Virus record (IMG/VR): IMGVR_UViG_3300042350_002745
Span: 1-52,840 of that record
Direction: 5' to 3' (one strand)
From: a virus
Length of the DNA stretch: 52,840 nt
The notes under the pieces were generated by a model. The model ran no database searches. It was not told the origin of the DNA and saw only the letters and a program-made list of their open reading frames with translations. Below are positions 27,643 through 35,681 of this stretch, one piece after another. Within the stretch, counting starts at the first letter, position 1. Each line of letters begins with the position of its first letter. The translations under genes and the position numbers were made by a program.

Positions 27643-27676
27643 AGAGACACCCTGTAGAATCAGGGTGTCTCTTTTC
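27643..27676 (+). terminator. Intrinsic terminator after Cys/Thr-rich gene
   Basis: A 12-bp perfect stem (27643-27654 with 27661-27672; AGAGACACCCTG and its complement), a 6-base loop and TTTTC. The next gene starts 17 bases later, so it relies on read-through or an unseen promoter. Confidence 0.9.
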
Positions 27677-27692
27677 TCTAGCGGGAACCCAA

Positions 27693-29711
27693 ATGACGAA
27701 ACCATTTTTGACGGTCGCAATGGCGACCTACGACGACTTCGACGGCGTTTACTTCTCGATCCAAGCCCACCGACTTTTGCAGGATGCCTCGGACTGTGAA
27801 TTCATCGTTCTGGACAACAACCCAGACGGCGAACACGGCAAGACCACACGGGAGTTTGTGCAAGGGATCGCACACAACGAGCGGATTCGGTACATTCCAT
27901 TTACCGAATCCAAGGGCACTACGCAAACCCGAGAGCGGCTTTTCCAAGAAGCCGAGGGTCAGTACGTCCTAGTCACCGACCCTCACGTCCTTGTGCAAGC
28001 CAACGGCTTGCACAAGCTCAAGGAGTTCCTTCGGAACTCCGACCCCGAGATGCAGAAGAATCTATTCACCGGCCCCCTGCTCTACGATGGCCTAAACTAC
28101 GTTGCCACCCACTTCGAGTGCATGTTCCGAGATCAAATGGAAGGGGCCTGGGCGACCGCCTGGAAGCATCCAGACGGTGCGATAATCGTAACGTCCGAAT
28201 CCCCATCCAAGACTGTCCTAATGCGTCGTCTGCACCCTGAGGGCCTTGGGGAGTGGATCGCCACGGATATTCCGTGGCCGGGCCACGAAAAGGCTTTGAT
28301 GGCTCGCGGCTACAAAGTAGCCGGGATCGACTCGAACGATCCGCCATTCGAGATCCCAGCCCAAGGGCTGGGACTCTTTTGCTCGTCGAAAGAGCATTGG
28401 CTAGGGTTCAATCCCGACTTCCGAATGTTCGGGGGCGAGGAATGCTACATCCATCGGAAGTACCGAAACGCAGGACGGAAGGCAATGTGCCTTCCGTTCC
28501 TCAAGTGGGTACACCGATTCGGGAGAGTCGGTGGGCCGAAGTACCCGCTGACGATGGAGGGCAAGATCCGGAACTACCTTCTCGGGTACGACGAACTCGG
28601 CCTCGACCGAGAGCCGATTCGCAAGCACTTCGTGGATGAAGTCAAAGTACCGCAACAGCGGTACGATGTGATCGCCGCCGATCCTAAGGCGTTCTCGCCT
28701 TACGTCGCGCCGACGCAACCACAAGCCGACGCCATCGGAACCTCAAACCTCGGGCTTCCTTTGCCAGTTGGAGTCGAGAACCTCGGCCAAGTGGCCGAGT
28801 TTCTCCTCAGGAACCCCCGCGACTTGGACCAACATATCAACGCATTCATGCGTTGGACTCTCGACTGCGATGTCGCAGTCGAGATCACCAAGCGGCGGGA
28901 AAGCTCCGCTTTCCTGCTCGCTGCCCTGGGTCGCAAAGTCTGCAAAGGCAAGTGCAACAAGGAAACCTGCGACAAGGCAACCTGCAAGCAGGTTGCCGAA
29001 CTGTTCTCTTGGCAGGAAGAATCGGACAGCCTTTTGGGCATCCTCCAAGAGCATGTCAAGATCCACCAAGGCCGACCGCTCAGCTACACGGTCACCATCG
29101 CCGATCTGACCGAGCCTGTGGGCGAGATTCCCGAAGCCGACTTCCTGTTCCTCGATACTCGGCACACTGGCGAACGCCTTCATCGGGAATTGACCACCTA
29201 CGCACCCATGATCCGCAAGCGGATCATGGTCCACGACACCGCCTTATACGGGCTTGTCGGGGAAGGCAACACCAAGGGCCTTTGGTGGGCTATTAAGGCA
29301 TTCATGGCCGACAACCCAGAATGGTTTGTCGCCGAACACAACGATGCTCAGTACGGTATGACCGTACTGAGTCGAGTGCCTGAGGATCGTCCGAAGGACG
29401 AGACGAAGCCTTGGCCCAAAACCGACAAGGATGGTAATCCTTGCGGTTGCGGGACCAACCTCAAAGGCTGGCTCAAGAAGATCGGCATCGAGGCTTCGCC
29501 CACTTGCTCTTGCAACGCAAGAGCAAAGGCGATGGACTTGCAAGGCCCTCAATGGTGTAGGGACAACATCGAGACGATCTTGGATTGGCTAAACGAAGAA
29601 GCCACCAAGAGGAATCTTGGTGGCTTGTTCTTCCGACCGGCTGTCAAGCTGGTCGTACAAAGAGCGATCTCCAAGGCCGAGAAGGACGAAGCAGCAGGCA
29701 ACTGCGGCTAG
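27693..29711 (+). CDS. Glycosyltransferase family 2 fused to a CmcI-like methyltransferase-fold domain and Cys-rich C-terminus
   Basis: 672 residues from ATG 27693, after the terminator. The N-terminal GT-A domain (about 1-290) opens TVAMATYDDFDGV, with CEFIVLDNN and a DxD-like V-T-D-P-H (about 92-96). The middle part (about 360-560) has the pattern of cephalosporin-hydroxylase/rhamnosyl O-methyltransferase-like proteins (ADFLFLDTRHT, RIMVHDTALYG). The last 100 residues have C-G-C-G-T-N, C-S-C-N-A-R-A and a helical W-C-R-D-N-I-E-T-I-L-D-W-L segment common at the C-terminus of phage proteins. It may decorate virion proteins, for example Thr residues of the linkers, or host glycans; this is inference. 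Convergent with the next gene, overlapping by 4 bases. Confidence 0.78.
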   Translation: MTKPFLTVAMATYDDFDGVYFSIQAHRLLQDASDCEFIVLDNNPDGEHGKTTREFVQGIAHNERIRYIPFTESKGTTQTRERLFQEAEGQYVLVTDPHVLVQANGLHKLKEFLRNSDPEMQKNLFTGPLLYDGLNYVATHFECMFRDQMEGAWATAWKHPDGAIIVTSESPSKTVLMRRLHPEGLGEWIATDIPWPGHEKALMARGYKVAGIDSNDPPFEIPAQGLGLFCSSKEHWLGFNPDFRMFGGEECYIHRKYRNAGRKAMCLPFLKWVHRFGRVGGPKYPLTMEGKIRNYLLGYDELGLDREPIRKHFVDEVKVPQQRYDVIAADPKAFSPYVAPTQPQADAIGTSNLGLPLPVGVENLGQVAEFLLRNPRDLDQHINAFMRWTLDCDVAVEITKRRESSAFLLAALGRKVCKGKCNKETCDKATCKQVAELFSWQEESDSLLGILQEHVKIHQGRPLSYTVTIADLTEPVGEIPEADFLFLDTRHTGERLHRELTTYAPMIRKRIMVHDTALYGLVGEGNTKGLWWAIKAFMADNPEWFVAEHNDAQYGMTVLSRVPEDRPKDETKPWPKTDKDGNPCGCGTNLKGWLKKIGIEASPTCSCNARAKAMDLQGPQWCRDNIETILDWLNEEATKRNLGGLFFRPAVKLVVQRAISKAEKDEAAGNCG

Positions 29712-30529
29712 TCCTTCCCCAACCGGGTCCACGCCGGAGGCGGCGTCGTAACTGATATGTTCTGCCTGTAATACGCCTCGATTTCTCGGCGAGTCTCGAT
29801 GTAGAACTCGTCGTAGACGGCTTCCAATGGCTTGCCCGACACGCTGTGTGGGCAAGCATCCCAAGAGGATTCGCAATCGAATCCTCTTGACAAGCCCGAC
29901 CAATGCTGCTCGCCTTCGGCTCCCCACCTATAGACATAGGTAGGGAGCGTCGGCGTTGCTCGCTCGCCCATCCTACCGAATCGAGTCTTGAGTTCGCCGA
30001 GAAACATCTGATCTTGGCCTACGTTCTTGCGGTCTGGAAACAGACCGCCCCAAGGATCTAGGCACTTCCGGTCGAACGTGATGCTTGACCAGAACCGACC
30101 TTCGGTCGGTTCGACGTTCAGTGAACCACCGAAGGTGGTGAACACCTTGTCGGGGTAAGTCCACAAGGCCCCGGTCCCGTAATGCCACGCCGCATGTTCG
30201 AGATGATTCTCGGTGAACCCATCGTCGTCATCCCAAATGGCGACGTGGGTGAAGTGCGGCCCCATGTACTCCAAGGCGAAGTTATACTTCGCCGCAATGC
30301 TTGGGTACTTCTCGCCGTTTTGTGGCCTGAGTAGATAGACGTTGCGACTTTTCCATTCTTGCCACTGTTCTTGTGTTGGGGAGCATCTCGCATCCTTCGG
30401 GCGATCATCAATGATCGCCAACGTAGCGTTCTTGTAGGTCTGATCCAAAAAGCACCTAAGTGCGTTTTGGATCGTTTCGTGCCGGTGATTCCACACAGGC
30501 ATCAGGCACAGAAAATGCGGTCGGTTCAC
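29708..30529 (-). CDS. Glycosyltransferase family 2 (GT-A fold)
   Basis: 273 residues. The N-terminus F-L-C-L-M-P-V-W-N-H-R with a nearby T-I-Q-N-A-L-R-C-F-L-D-Q-T-Y and the acidic run W-D-D-D-D-G (DxD metal site, about 99-104) are hallmarks of GT2 enzymes. The late part (VGQDQMFLGELKTRFG) fits acceptor-binding. It transfers a sugar from a nucleotide sugar in the cytoplasm. With the fusion enzyme it faces tail to tail, it may form a modification pair for virion or DNA sugars; which one is unknown. Confidence 0.8.
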   Translation of the reverse strand: MNRPHFLCLMPVWNHRHETIQNALRCFLDQTYKNATLAIIDDRPKDARCSPTQEQWQEWKSRNVYLLRPQNGEKYPSIAAKYNFALEYMGPHFTHVAIWDDDDGFTENHLEHAAWHYGTGALWTYPDKVFTTFGGSLNVEPTEGRFWSSITFDRKCLDPWGGLFPDRKNVGQDQMFLGELKTRFGRMGERATPTLPTYVYRWGAEGEQHWSGLSRGFDCESSWDACPHSVSGKPLEAVYDEFYIETRREIEAYYRQNISVTTPPPAWTRLGKD

Positions 30530-30975
30530 TTGCAGAACTCCTTGGGGTGGATGCAGATTACTTTTTGGTTGAGAGGGACTTCGTATCGGCAGATTCCGCC
30601 TTGCTGGAACACTGGGTACTGGATGCCGGGAAACGGTTGCCGAGGCACGTACTTCTGCCCAGGCTCGGTTTTGAACGACACCGTCCGGGTTTTCACGGAC
30701 GGGCCGTCGTACTCACAAACCCACGCGCCCGGCTCGATAGCTAGCAGGGCTCTGTGGAATTCCTGGACATTGAAAGTACGTTTGGCATCCTGCATTCTCT
30801 GTGCTTTTTTCAGAAGCCTACGCTGCAAAGCGTAGGCTTCTGCTAGGGATTTGATCCTGCGGTTGATCCTCATGTTCATGCCCAAAGCTCTAGCTTTGGC
30901 GAGGTCTTTCAGGAACGCAGGTTGCCAAGTGTTTACGTGGATCGCCGTGGGCGGGTTCTTAGGGTTCTTGCTCAT
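30526..30975 (-). CDS. Hypothetical basic protein
   Basis: 149 residues. A Lys/Arg-rich helical N-terminal half (RINRRIKSLAEAYALQRRLLKKAQRMQDAKR) is followed by a beta domain (GAWVCEYDGPSVKTRTVSF). It overlaps the glycosyltransferase start by 4 bases and the next gene upstream by 17. No family recognised; the basic helix suggests nucleic-acid binding. Confidence 0.7.
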   Translation of the reverse strand: MSKNPKNPPTAIHVNTWQPAFLKDLAKARALGMNMRINRRIKSLAEAYALQRRLLKKAQRMQDAKRTFNVQEFHRALLAIEPGAWVCEYDGPSVKTRTVSFKTEPGQKYVPRQPFPGIQYPVFQQGGICRYEVPLNQKVICIHPKEFCK

Positions 30976-31189
30976 GTTCTTTCTGGGTGGTTATGCCGAT
31001 GCCGTTCCAATCGCATCGGTCGTTTTCGTGGAAAATAGGTTGGCCGAGTTCTGCGCGTCTGCGCATCACTTCGATCTTCTCCCAAGATCCGGCAGGGGCG
31101 TCAGTGCCGACGAACATGGCTTTAGCCACGTCGTCGGCAACTGGGTGATTGCCGTACCTCAGGATGTACTCGAATCTGTCGTTGGTCAC
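30959..31189 (-). CDS. Small hypothetical protein
   Basis: 76 residues. The opening RFEYILRYGNHPVADDVAKAMFVG has a G-N-H-P motif; the rest is acidic and helical. No catalytic motif. It overlaps the preceding Rad50-like gene by 4 bases (ATGA), so it is co-translated with the recombination genes. Confidence 0.65.
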   Translation of the reverse strand: MTNDRFEYILRYGNHPVADDVAKAMFVGTDAPAGSWEKIEVMRRRAELGQPIFHENDRCDWNGIGITTQKEHEQEP

Positions 31190-31701
31190 GCTACCTCGAT
31201 CCTGTTTTCAAAGTCCATGAATTCTTCGATGTGCGTGACCATGATAATCTGAACTCCCATTTCTTGGGAGAGTTCAGACAGAAGTGCGCGGACGTTGCTG
31301 CGGTAGTGCGACGAGACGAACCGGAACGGTTCGTCCAGAATCAAAACCCTAGCAGGTTGGGGACGTTGCAGCATGAGGCAAGCGAGCCGCAAGCCGAAAG
31401 CTGCCACGTCTAAAATTCCGCCGCCGCACGATTGGAGGGGGTCAAGCTCATGGCCTTCCGCATCGACGAGGACGCCACGCACTTCTGTCTGCCCCCGTTT
31501 CTGCTCGAAAACGAGCAGAAACGACAATGCTTGGTCGCCAAAGACTGCCTGCAAGCATCGGGTAACAACGTACCCGATGCGTTTCTGGCAAGCCTCTTGG
31601 CATTTCATGCTGACCTGCTGGACAATCTCCTTGGCCGCCAAGGCGGCCTCGTATTGCCCTCGCAAGTCGTCTATCGACGACTTGCTGGTTGCGACCGCCA
31701 T
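31186..31701 (-). CDS. Rad50/SbcC-like ATPase, C-terminal half
   Basis: 171 residues from ATG 31701 (AAGG upstream). A helical start (residues 5-50) leads to the C-lobe of an SMC/Rad50 ATPase: signature motif S-C-G-G-G-I-L-D-V-A (about 94-103), Walker B R-V-L-I-L-D-E-P-F (about 124-132), then the D-loop region and the H-loop V-T-H (about 156). There is no Walker A in this gene; it is supplied by the separate gene at 32985-34115. The two gene products should assemble into one ATP-binding head that powers the Mre11-like nuclease encoded between them. Confidence 0.82.
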   Translation of the reverse strand: MAVATSKSSIDDLRGQYEAALAAKEIVQQVSMKCQEACQKRIGYVVTRCLQAVFGDQALSFLLVFEQKRGQTEVRGVLVDAEGHELDPLQSCGGGILDVAAFGLRLACLMLQRPQPARVLILDEPFRFVSSHYRSNVRALLSELSQEMGVQIIMVTHIEEFMDFENRIEVA

Positions 31702-31717
31702 GACGGCGGCCTTGTGT

Positions 31718-31966
31718 TTACTTGAGGCCGCCGAGAGCGGTGATCGCAGATTGGTTAGCCGAAAAAAATTCGTCACACTGTTGGTTGAAGGCAGGTTCAT
31801 TGGTTGCGATGTACTGTTCGAGTTCTTGAATTTCCGCTTGTGCCGACTCAACCGATTCGTGGCCGAGTTCCCTGAGGTTGTGGAGTAGTTGCTCCTTCTG
31901 CCCCTCCATCTTGCTTTTCTGAGTCTTGGCTGACTCTAATCTCCGTTGAATTTCCGCATATTCCAC
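31718..31966 (-). CDS. Small coiled-coil protein, possible piece of the Rad50 arm
   Basis: 82 residues from GTG 31966, chosen because GGAG lies 8 bases upstream. It is nearly all heptad helix (YAEIQRRLESAKTQKSKME, LRELGHESVESAQAEIQELEQYI). It lies 16 bases before the C-terminal Rad50 half, just where the descending coiled coil of an intact SbcC would be encoded. So it may be a detached arm segment. It overlaps the zinc-ribbon gene by 119 bases in another frame, which is unusual. Confidence 0.6.
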   Translation of the reverse strand: MEYAEIQRRLESAKTQKSKMEGQKEQLLHNLRELGHESVESAQAEIQELEQYIATNEPAFNQQCDEFFSANQSAITALGGLK

Positions 31967-32108
31967 AATCAGTTCTCCTGGCTTTAAGTGTGCATGGCTT
32001 GTCGCCTGCCCCACCGTAGGGGCAGGCGATGTATTGTACGTCTGGGCTTGGTACTTCTGGAATACGGGTGACCAGATTTTGGCAGATTATGCAGACATAA
32101 TCAGCCAT
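31848..32108 (-). CDS. Small zinc-ribbon-like protein
   Basis: 86 residues, or fewer if the end is only an overlap. The front has C-I-I-C (about 6-9), then Cys at about 29, 39, 48 and 51 (last pair C-G-I-C), a possible zinc-binding set. The stop of the Mre11-like gene overlaps its start by 8 bases. The C-terminal 40 residues overlap the coiled-coil gene and have a low-complexity look, so the functional part is probably the first 50 residues. Alternatively the two frames were once one gene. Confidence 0.5.
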   Translation of the reverse strand: MADYVCIICQNLVTRIPEVPSPDVQYIACPYGGAGDKPCTLKARRTDCGICGNSTEIRVSQDSEKQDGGAEGATTPQPQGTRPRIG

Positions 32109-33012
32109 TTTGTTTGAGATCCGTAATCATCTGTCGGAGGATCACGGCAGTCTGCGATCCGGCGGCGTCGACGGCTCGCTCCAAGTTTTCGAGGAACGAG
32201 TCTCCCGAGAGTTGCAAATTATGCAACTCTTGGATGACCTCGGATGCCACCTTGGCATCCTCGACCTGCGGCTGCCACGACTCTAGCCACACAGGCTCCG
32301 GTACGTCGTAGGGATGCCTCTCGATGGAACCATCGGTCATCAGGACTCCGTAGTGAGGCACTAGGGACTTCTGATCGGCGTTCTGCGGGATGAACCCACC
32401 GTGGTTCATCACGTTGGGGAGCATCCAAGGGATATGGTTGTCCCCGATAATCATGGCATCGAGGTTGGGGTAGAGTCGCTCGAAACGAGACGACTCGTCG
32501 GCCTTGGCGTGGCAGTTGAACTGGTTGCTCCAAGCGTACTTGTGGAGGACTCCCAGCTTGATGCCGTCGAAGGGATGATTGTCAGCTTCGGTCGGTGGTT
32601 CCCACCGACCCCAAGGCATCGCCCAGACTTGCAAGTCCTGCACACCGATGCTGGTCCATTCCATAGCCGGTAAATCAAAAAGAATATCCGCAGCGACCAA
32701 GCACCCGTAGGCTCCTCGGAGCCTACTTTCGTAGTCGTGGTAGCGAAGATCGTGTTGACCGGGAATGGCCGCCATTAGCGGTAGTTTCTGAATCGCGAAT
32801 CGGACGAGTTCGCTCGATGGATTCCATCGGTCGAACACGTCGCCTGCGCAAATGATCGGGGTACTCCATCGCCGGGAGGCATCTTCCAAAGCATTGAGAT
32901 GGTTCTCCATGACCTCGTACCAGTCCTTTTCGGCTCTGGCACTCGGGGCAGTCTCCCGCAAATGGAGATCGGAACACAGGACGGCTAAAGGGGTTTTTTG
33001 CAAGTCGGACAT
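32101..33012 (-). CDS. Mre11/SbcD-like metallophosphoesterase (nuclease)
   Basis: 303 residues from ATG 33012 with GAGGGA upstream. The calcineurin-like metal-site motifs appear in order: S-D-L-H (about 14-17), A-G-D-V-F-D-R-W (about 56-63), P-G-Q-H-D (about 86-90; Gln replaces the usual Asn), G-D-N-H-I-P-W (about 203) and N-H-G-G-F (about 216). The enzyme would be an exo/endonuclease activated by the Rad50-like ATPase. T4 gp47 is the functional analogue. It overlaps the N-terminal Rad50 half by 28 bases, a conserved pairing. Confidence 0.85.
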   Translation of the reverse strand: MSDLQKTPLAVLCSDLHLRETAPSARAEKDWYEVMENHLNALEDASRRWSTPIICAGDVFDRWNPSSELVRFAIQKLPLMAAIPGQHDLRYHDYESRLRGAYGCLVAADILFDLPAMEWTSIGVQDLQVWAMPWGRWEPPTEADNHPFDGIKLGVLHKYAWSNQFNCHAKADESSRFERLYPNLDAMIIGDNHIPWMLPNVMNHGGFIPQNADQKSLVPHYGVLMTDGSIERHPYDVPEPVWLESWQPQVEDAKVASEVIQELHNLQLSGDSFLENLERAVDAAGSQTAVILRQMITDLKQNG

Positions 33013-34115
33013 ACTTCCCTCACTAATTTGATTTTGGTTTCTAACTCGGTGACGGATTGGCAGGCGACTAGGTATGTCCCCTGCCAATCCGCTATGCCAT
33101 TCAACACACGCTCCAACTTCGACTGCTTGGCTCGCGACTCTGCGAGTCGCTTGCCTGTTGCCAGTAGCCCATCCACGTCCCCGTGGATGGGCTTGACGGC
33201 GGCTAGTTGCTGGGCTACTGGTCGGATCGCAGCCAAGCGGGATCGCTTGGCTGCGATCTGCTCGCCCTGCTTTTTCAGTTTCGCTAATCCTGATCCGACA
33301 GTATTAACCAAACTGATCTTGGCCGACACGTCGGCCAAGGGCGCAGTTGCGGCAAGAATCGCCGAACGGCGATTCTTCTTGTCGGCAAGAGCCTTGGCCT
33401 GATCGGCCAAGGCTTGTAGGTCGAGTATCAGTTTGTCTAATGATTGCAGAGAGTGCGACAAGGCTTCGACCACTTGCGTCTTGTCAGACAGCAGCGTGCA
33501 TCGGTTTTGCTTATACTGCAATTCCTGCATGTAGACGACTAGGGACTCGTACTGAGCCAGAACGCTTGGGAACCAAGCGATCTGGTCAAGTTCGGCTTGC
33601 TGCTTCTCGGCGATGGTTTCCATCGCCGAGAGTTCGCCCTTGGTCCGAGTCGCGTTGCTCGCGGCCATCGCGTTGGCCTTGTCGATGATCGACAAGTCCA
33701 CAATGCGGTTGAGTTCTTTTGCCATCTGGCCGGGGGGTAAGGTCAGCAAGAACGGGGCATCGTGCTGGCCTTGCAGGTTGATCTCCGAGAGTCCAAGCGT
33801 AGCTTGGACTTCGGATGGTTGCTTCGTGGCGCACGCCACGAAGGTCTGCCCTGCGGCCTTGTAGCCGTATCCCTCGGTCGGGTGCTTGAACCGAGTGACC
33901 TCGCCTCGATCCGAGGCGATGGTCACTTCGGTGTGCGGCTCGTCGAACGTCTGCAATCCGGTGATCGGCTTGTGTTCCACAAGCCACCGGATTGCACGAA
34001 AGACGGATGACTTGCCTGCGTTTGTGGGGCCGACAATCACGTTGACGTTCGGAACGAACGTCAAGTGGCGGTCGCGGTGAGCCTGAAAGTTAGTCAGCCT
34101 GATGTCTGTGAGCAT
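32985..34115 (-). CDS. Rad50/SbcC-like ATPase, N-terminal half ending in a zinc-hook motif
   Basis: 376 residues. It opens as an SMC N-lobe: L-T-N-F-Q-A-H, Walker A G-P-T-N-A-G-K-S-S (about 29-37), Q-loop region I-N-L-Q-G-Q-H-D (about 112-119). From about 155 to 365 it is coiled coil rich in Leu, Gln, Lys and Ala. It ends at V-C-P-T-C-K-K-P-L and stop: a C-P-x-C zinc-hook motif at the very C-terminus. The C-lobe is in a separate gene (31186-31701), so the ATPase is split at the hook. Analogous in function to T4 gp46. Confidence 0.85.
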   Translation of the reverse strand: MLTDIRLTNFQAHRDRHLTFVPNVNVIVGPTNAGKSSVFRAIRWLVEHKPITGLQTFDEPHTEVTIASDRGEVTRFKHPTEGYGYKAAGQTFVACATKQPSEVQATLGLSEINLQGQHDAPFLLTLPPGQMAKELNRIVDLSIIDKANAMAASNATRTKGELSAMETIAEKQQAELDQIAWFPSVLAQYESLVVYMQELQYKQNRCTLLSDKTQVVEALSHSLQSLDKLILDLQALADQAKALADKKNRRSAILAATAPLADVSAKISLVNTVGSGLAKLKKQGEQIAAKRSRLAAIRPVAQQLAAVKPIHGDVDGLLATGKRLAESRAKQSKLERVLNGIADWQGTYLVACQSVTELETKIKLVREVCPTCKKPL

Positions 34116-34482
34116 GTTTGGCTTCCTCCCGCTGGTTGGCAGCTTCGTTGATGGCGATGATCTGGTCCAGTTCCTCGTCGGTGAGTAGGCTCTGGTGCAA
34201 GTCCCTGCGAATTCTTGCGACTTTGTTTTCCTTGCGGCATCTTTCCATTCCGTGTCGGATCGTATCTGTTACAGGATAAGCCGAGGAGTGAGTCGGACTC
34301 CAGGCATCTAAACCTCGAATCCTTAAATCTGAGTTGAGAATATACAAATCATCACCTAAAGTTATCCGGCCAGTCTTGGATATCTTGGTGATTTTGTGGA
34401 TGGTGTAGTTCCCTCCGCGACCTCCGTGGTGGATTGCAAGTTCGTCTCCGACTTTCCATTCTTTCTTCTGCTCAGACATCAT
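34090..34482 (-). CDS. Hypothetical protein with an N-terminal KOW/SH3-like module
   Basis: 130 residues. The start W-K-V-G-D-E-L-A-I-H-H-G-G-R-G-G and the strand-rich middle resemble the GD-type small barrels in this genome. The C-terminus is a charged helix with several His (AKHAHRHQAD). It overlaps the Rad50 half by 26 bases and the polymerase N-half by 4 (ATGA). Function unknown. Confidence 0.65.
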   Translation of the reverse strand: MMSEQKKEWKVGDELAIHHGGRGGNYTIHKITKISKTGRITLGDDLYILNSDLRIRGLDAWSPTHSSAYPVTDTIRHGMERCRKENKVARIRRDLHQSLLTDEELDQIIAINEAANQREEAKHAHRHQAD

Positions 34483-35681
34483 TTCCTCGGTAGGTATTTA
34501 CTAGGTACGAAGTGTTCCTTGATGATGCCATTCTCGACCATCTGCTGCGAAGCAAGCAGAAGCTCGACTATGGCATCCATCCCGTTATACGTCAGGAGCT
34601 TCGGCCAGGGAACCGAAAGTATCTTATTTCTTTGAGAATTTGTTTCGGACTCGAAATAGGATTCCACGTCCCCCGCGAAGTAGGGCACGCCCAACTTCGC
34701 GAATGCCTGAAACTTCAAGCCCGTCACGCCGCTGTTGGGATTCTCCCAATGCGCGGCTTGCATCGTGTCCCACCACCACCGACGAACCTGAACCCCCAGC
34801 TTAGATCGGCTCCACCGATCCTCGAACTTCATGTTCGCTGCAATCTTCCGAATGTCGGACGCCAAGAATCGCCTAATCGCATCATGCGTATCGGCGTACA
34901 CCGGGAACGAAATGCAATGCAGTTCGTCCCCGGCGGTGTAGGCCACCGCCATCGAAACGATGATCTGGGTGTCCCACTCGGGCTTTCGCCCGGTGGTTTC
35001 GTAGTCGAACGCCACAATCTGTGCCGTCTGAGTGATCTTGTCTAGTTCGGCATTGATCTCTTGGGGATCGTAGATCTGTCGGATTCGGCTCTCCAAGGGG
35101 ACGCACCCATCGGGCCACGGGCGGCCCGATATTCGCATCGCATCCCGCAGTTGTTGGTACTCGAACATGCTCGACACGTCGAGCATTCGTTTGTACTCGC
35201 CCATCAGGCCCACCGGACAGATCCAAGCGTTGAGATCCCTGCAAGGGATCACCGCGCCGTACCACCGGTCGTAAAGCTCGGCGGGGGTCTGCCAGTATCG
35301 GCCAATGACCGACTGAGTAGCCCTCGGACCATAGGGAATGACGACTTCGGGGTTGAGGCGTGCCAACTCGCTCGCGACGAGCGGTTGGCAATGCCGCCAA
35401 GCCTCGTTTGAGGCCCCTGGGCAGGCCGCTGCTGGCACTTTTGGGTAGGCGTCAAGTGTGACGCCTACCCGACTGCAAACGGTCCCTAGACGGCCAAATT
35501 GGCCGTCTAGCAGGGCGTTCGGGGCATCGTCCCCGGCTTTGTCGACCACAAAGACGACTTTGGCCGGTTTACCCGGCCAAGTCTGCTTCGGATGGCGACA
35601 ACTTCGGTCGGCCTTACACGTCCCGCAAAGCGGGACGACGGGCAACGACTTGGTTAGCTTTGCGGAAGCGAACAGCGGCAT
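34479..35681 (-). CDS. DNA polymerase A N-terminal half: uracil-DNA-glycosylase-like domain plus 3'-5' exonuclease
   Basis: 400 residues from ATG 35681. Residues 1-190 carry a Cys group (C-G-T-C-K-A-D-R-S-C) and the pattern V-V-F-V-V-D-K-A-G-D-D-A-P, a uracil-DNA-glycosylase-superfamily-like domain. Residues 215-400 are a DnaQ-like proofreading exonuclease: Exo I F-D-Y-E-T-T-G (about 223-229), Exo II N-M-K-F-E-D (about 285-290), Exo III Y-N-G-M-D-A (about 365). The gene stops where a polymerase domain should follow. That domain is the separate gene at 47903-49267, about 12 kb further along the transcription unit. Proofreading for the split polymerase is the likely role. Confidence 0.8.
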   Translation of the reverse strand: MPLFASAKLTKSLPVVPLCGTCKADRSCRHPKQTWPGKPAKVVFVVDKAGDDAPNALLDGQFGRLGTVCSRVGVTLDAYPKVPAAACPGASNEAWRHCQPLVASELARLNPEVVIPYGPRATQSVIGRYWQTPAELYDRWYGAVIPCRDLNAWICPVGLMGEYKRMLDVSSMFEYQQLRDAMRISGRPWPDGCVPLESRIRQIYDPQEINAELDKITQTAQIVAFDYETTGRKPEWDTQIIVSMAVAYTAGDELHCISFPVYADTHDAIRRFLASDIRKIAANMKFEDRWSRSKLGVQVRRWWWDTMQAAHWENPNSGVTGLKFQAFAKLGVPYFAGDVESYFESETNSQRNKILSVPWPKLLTYNGMDAIVELLLASQQMVENGIIKEHFVPSKYLPRK

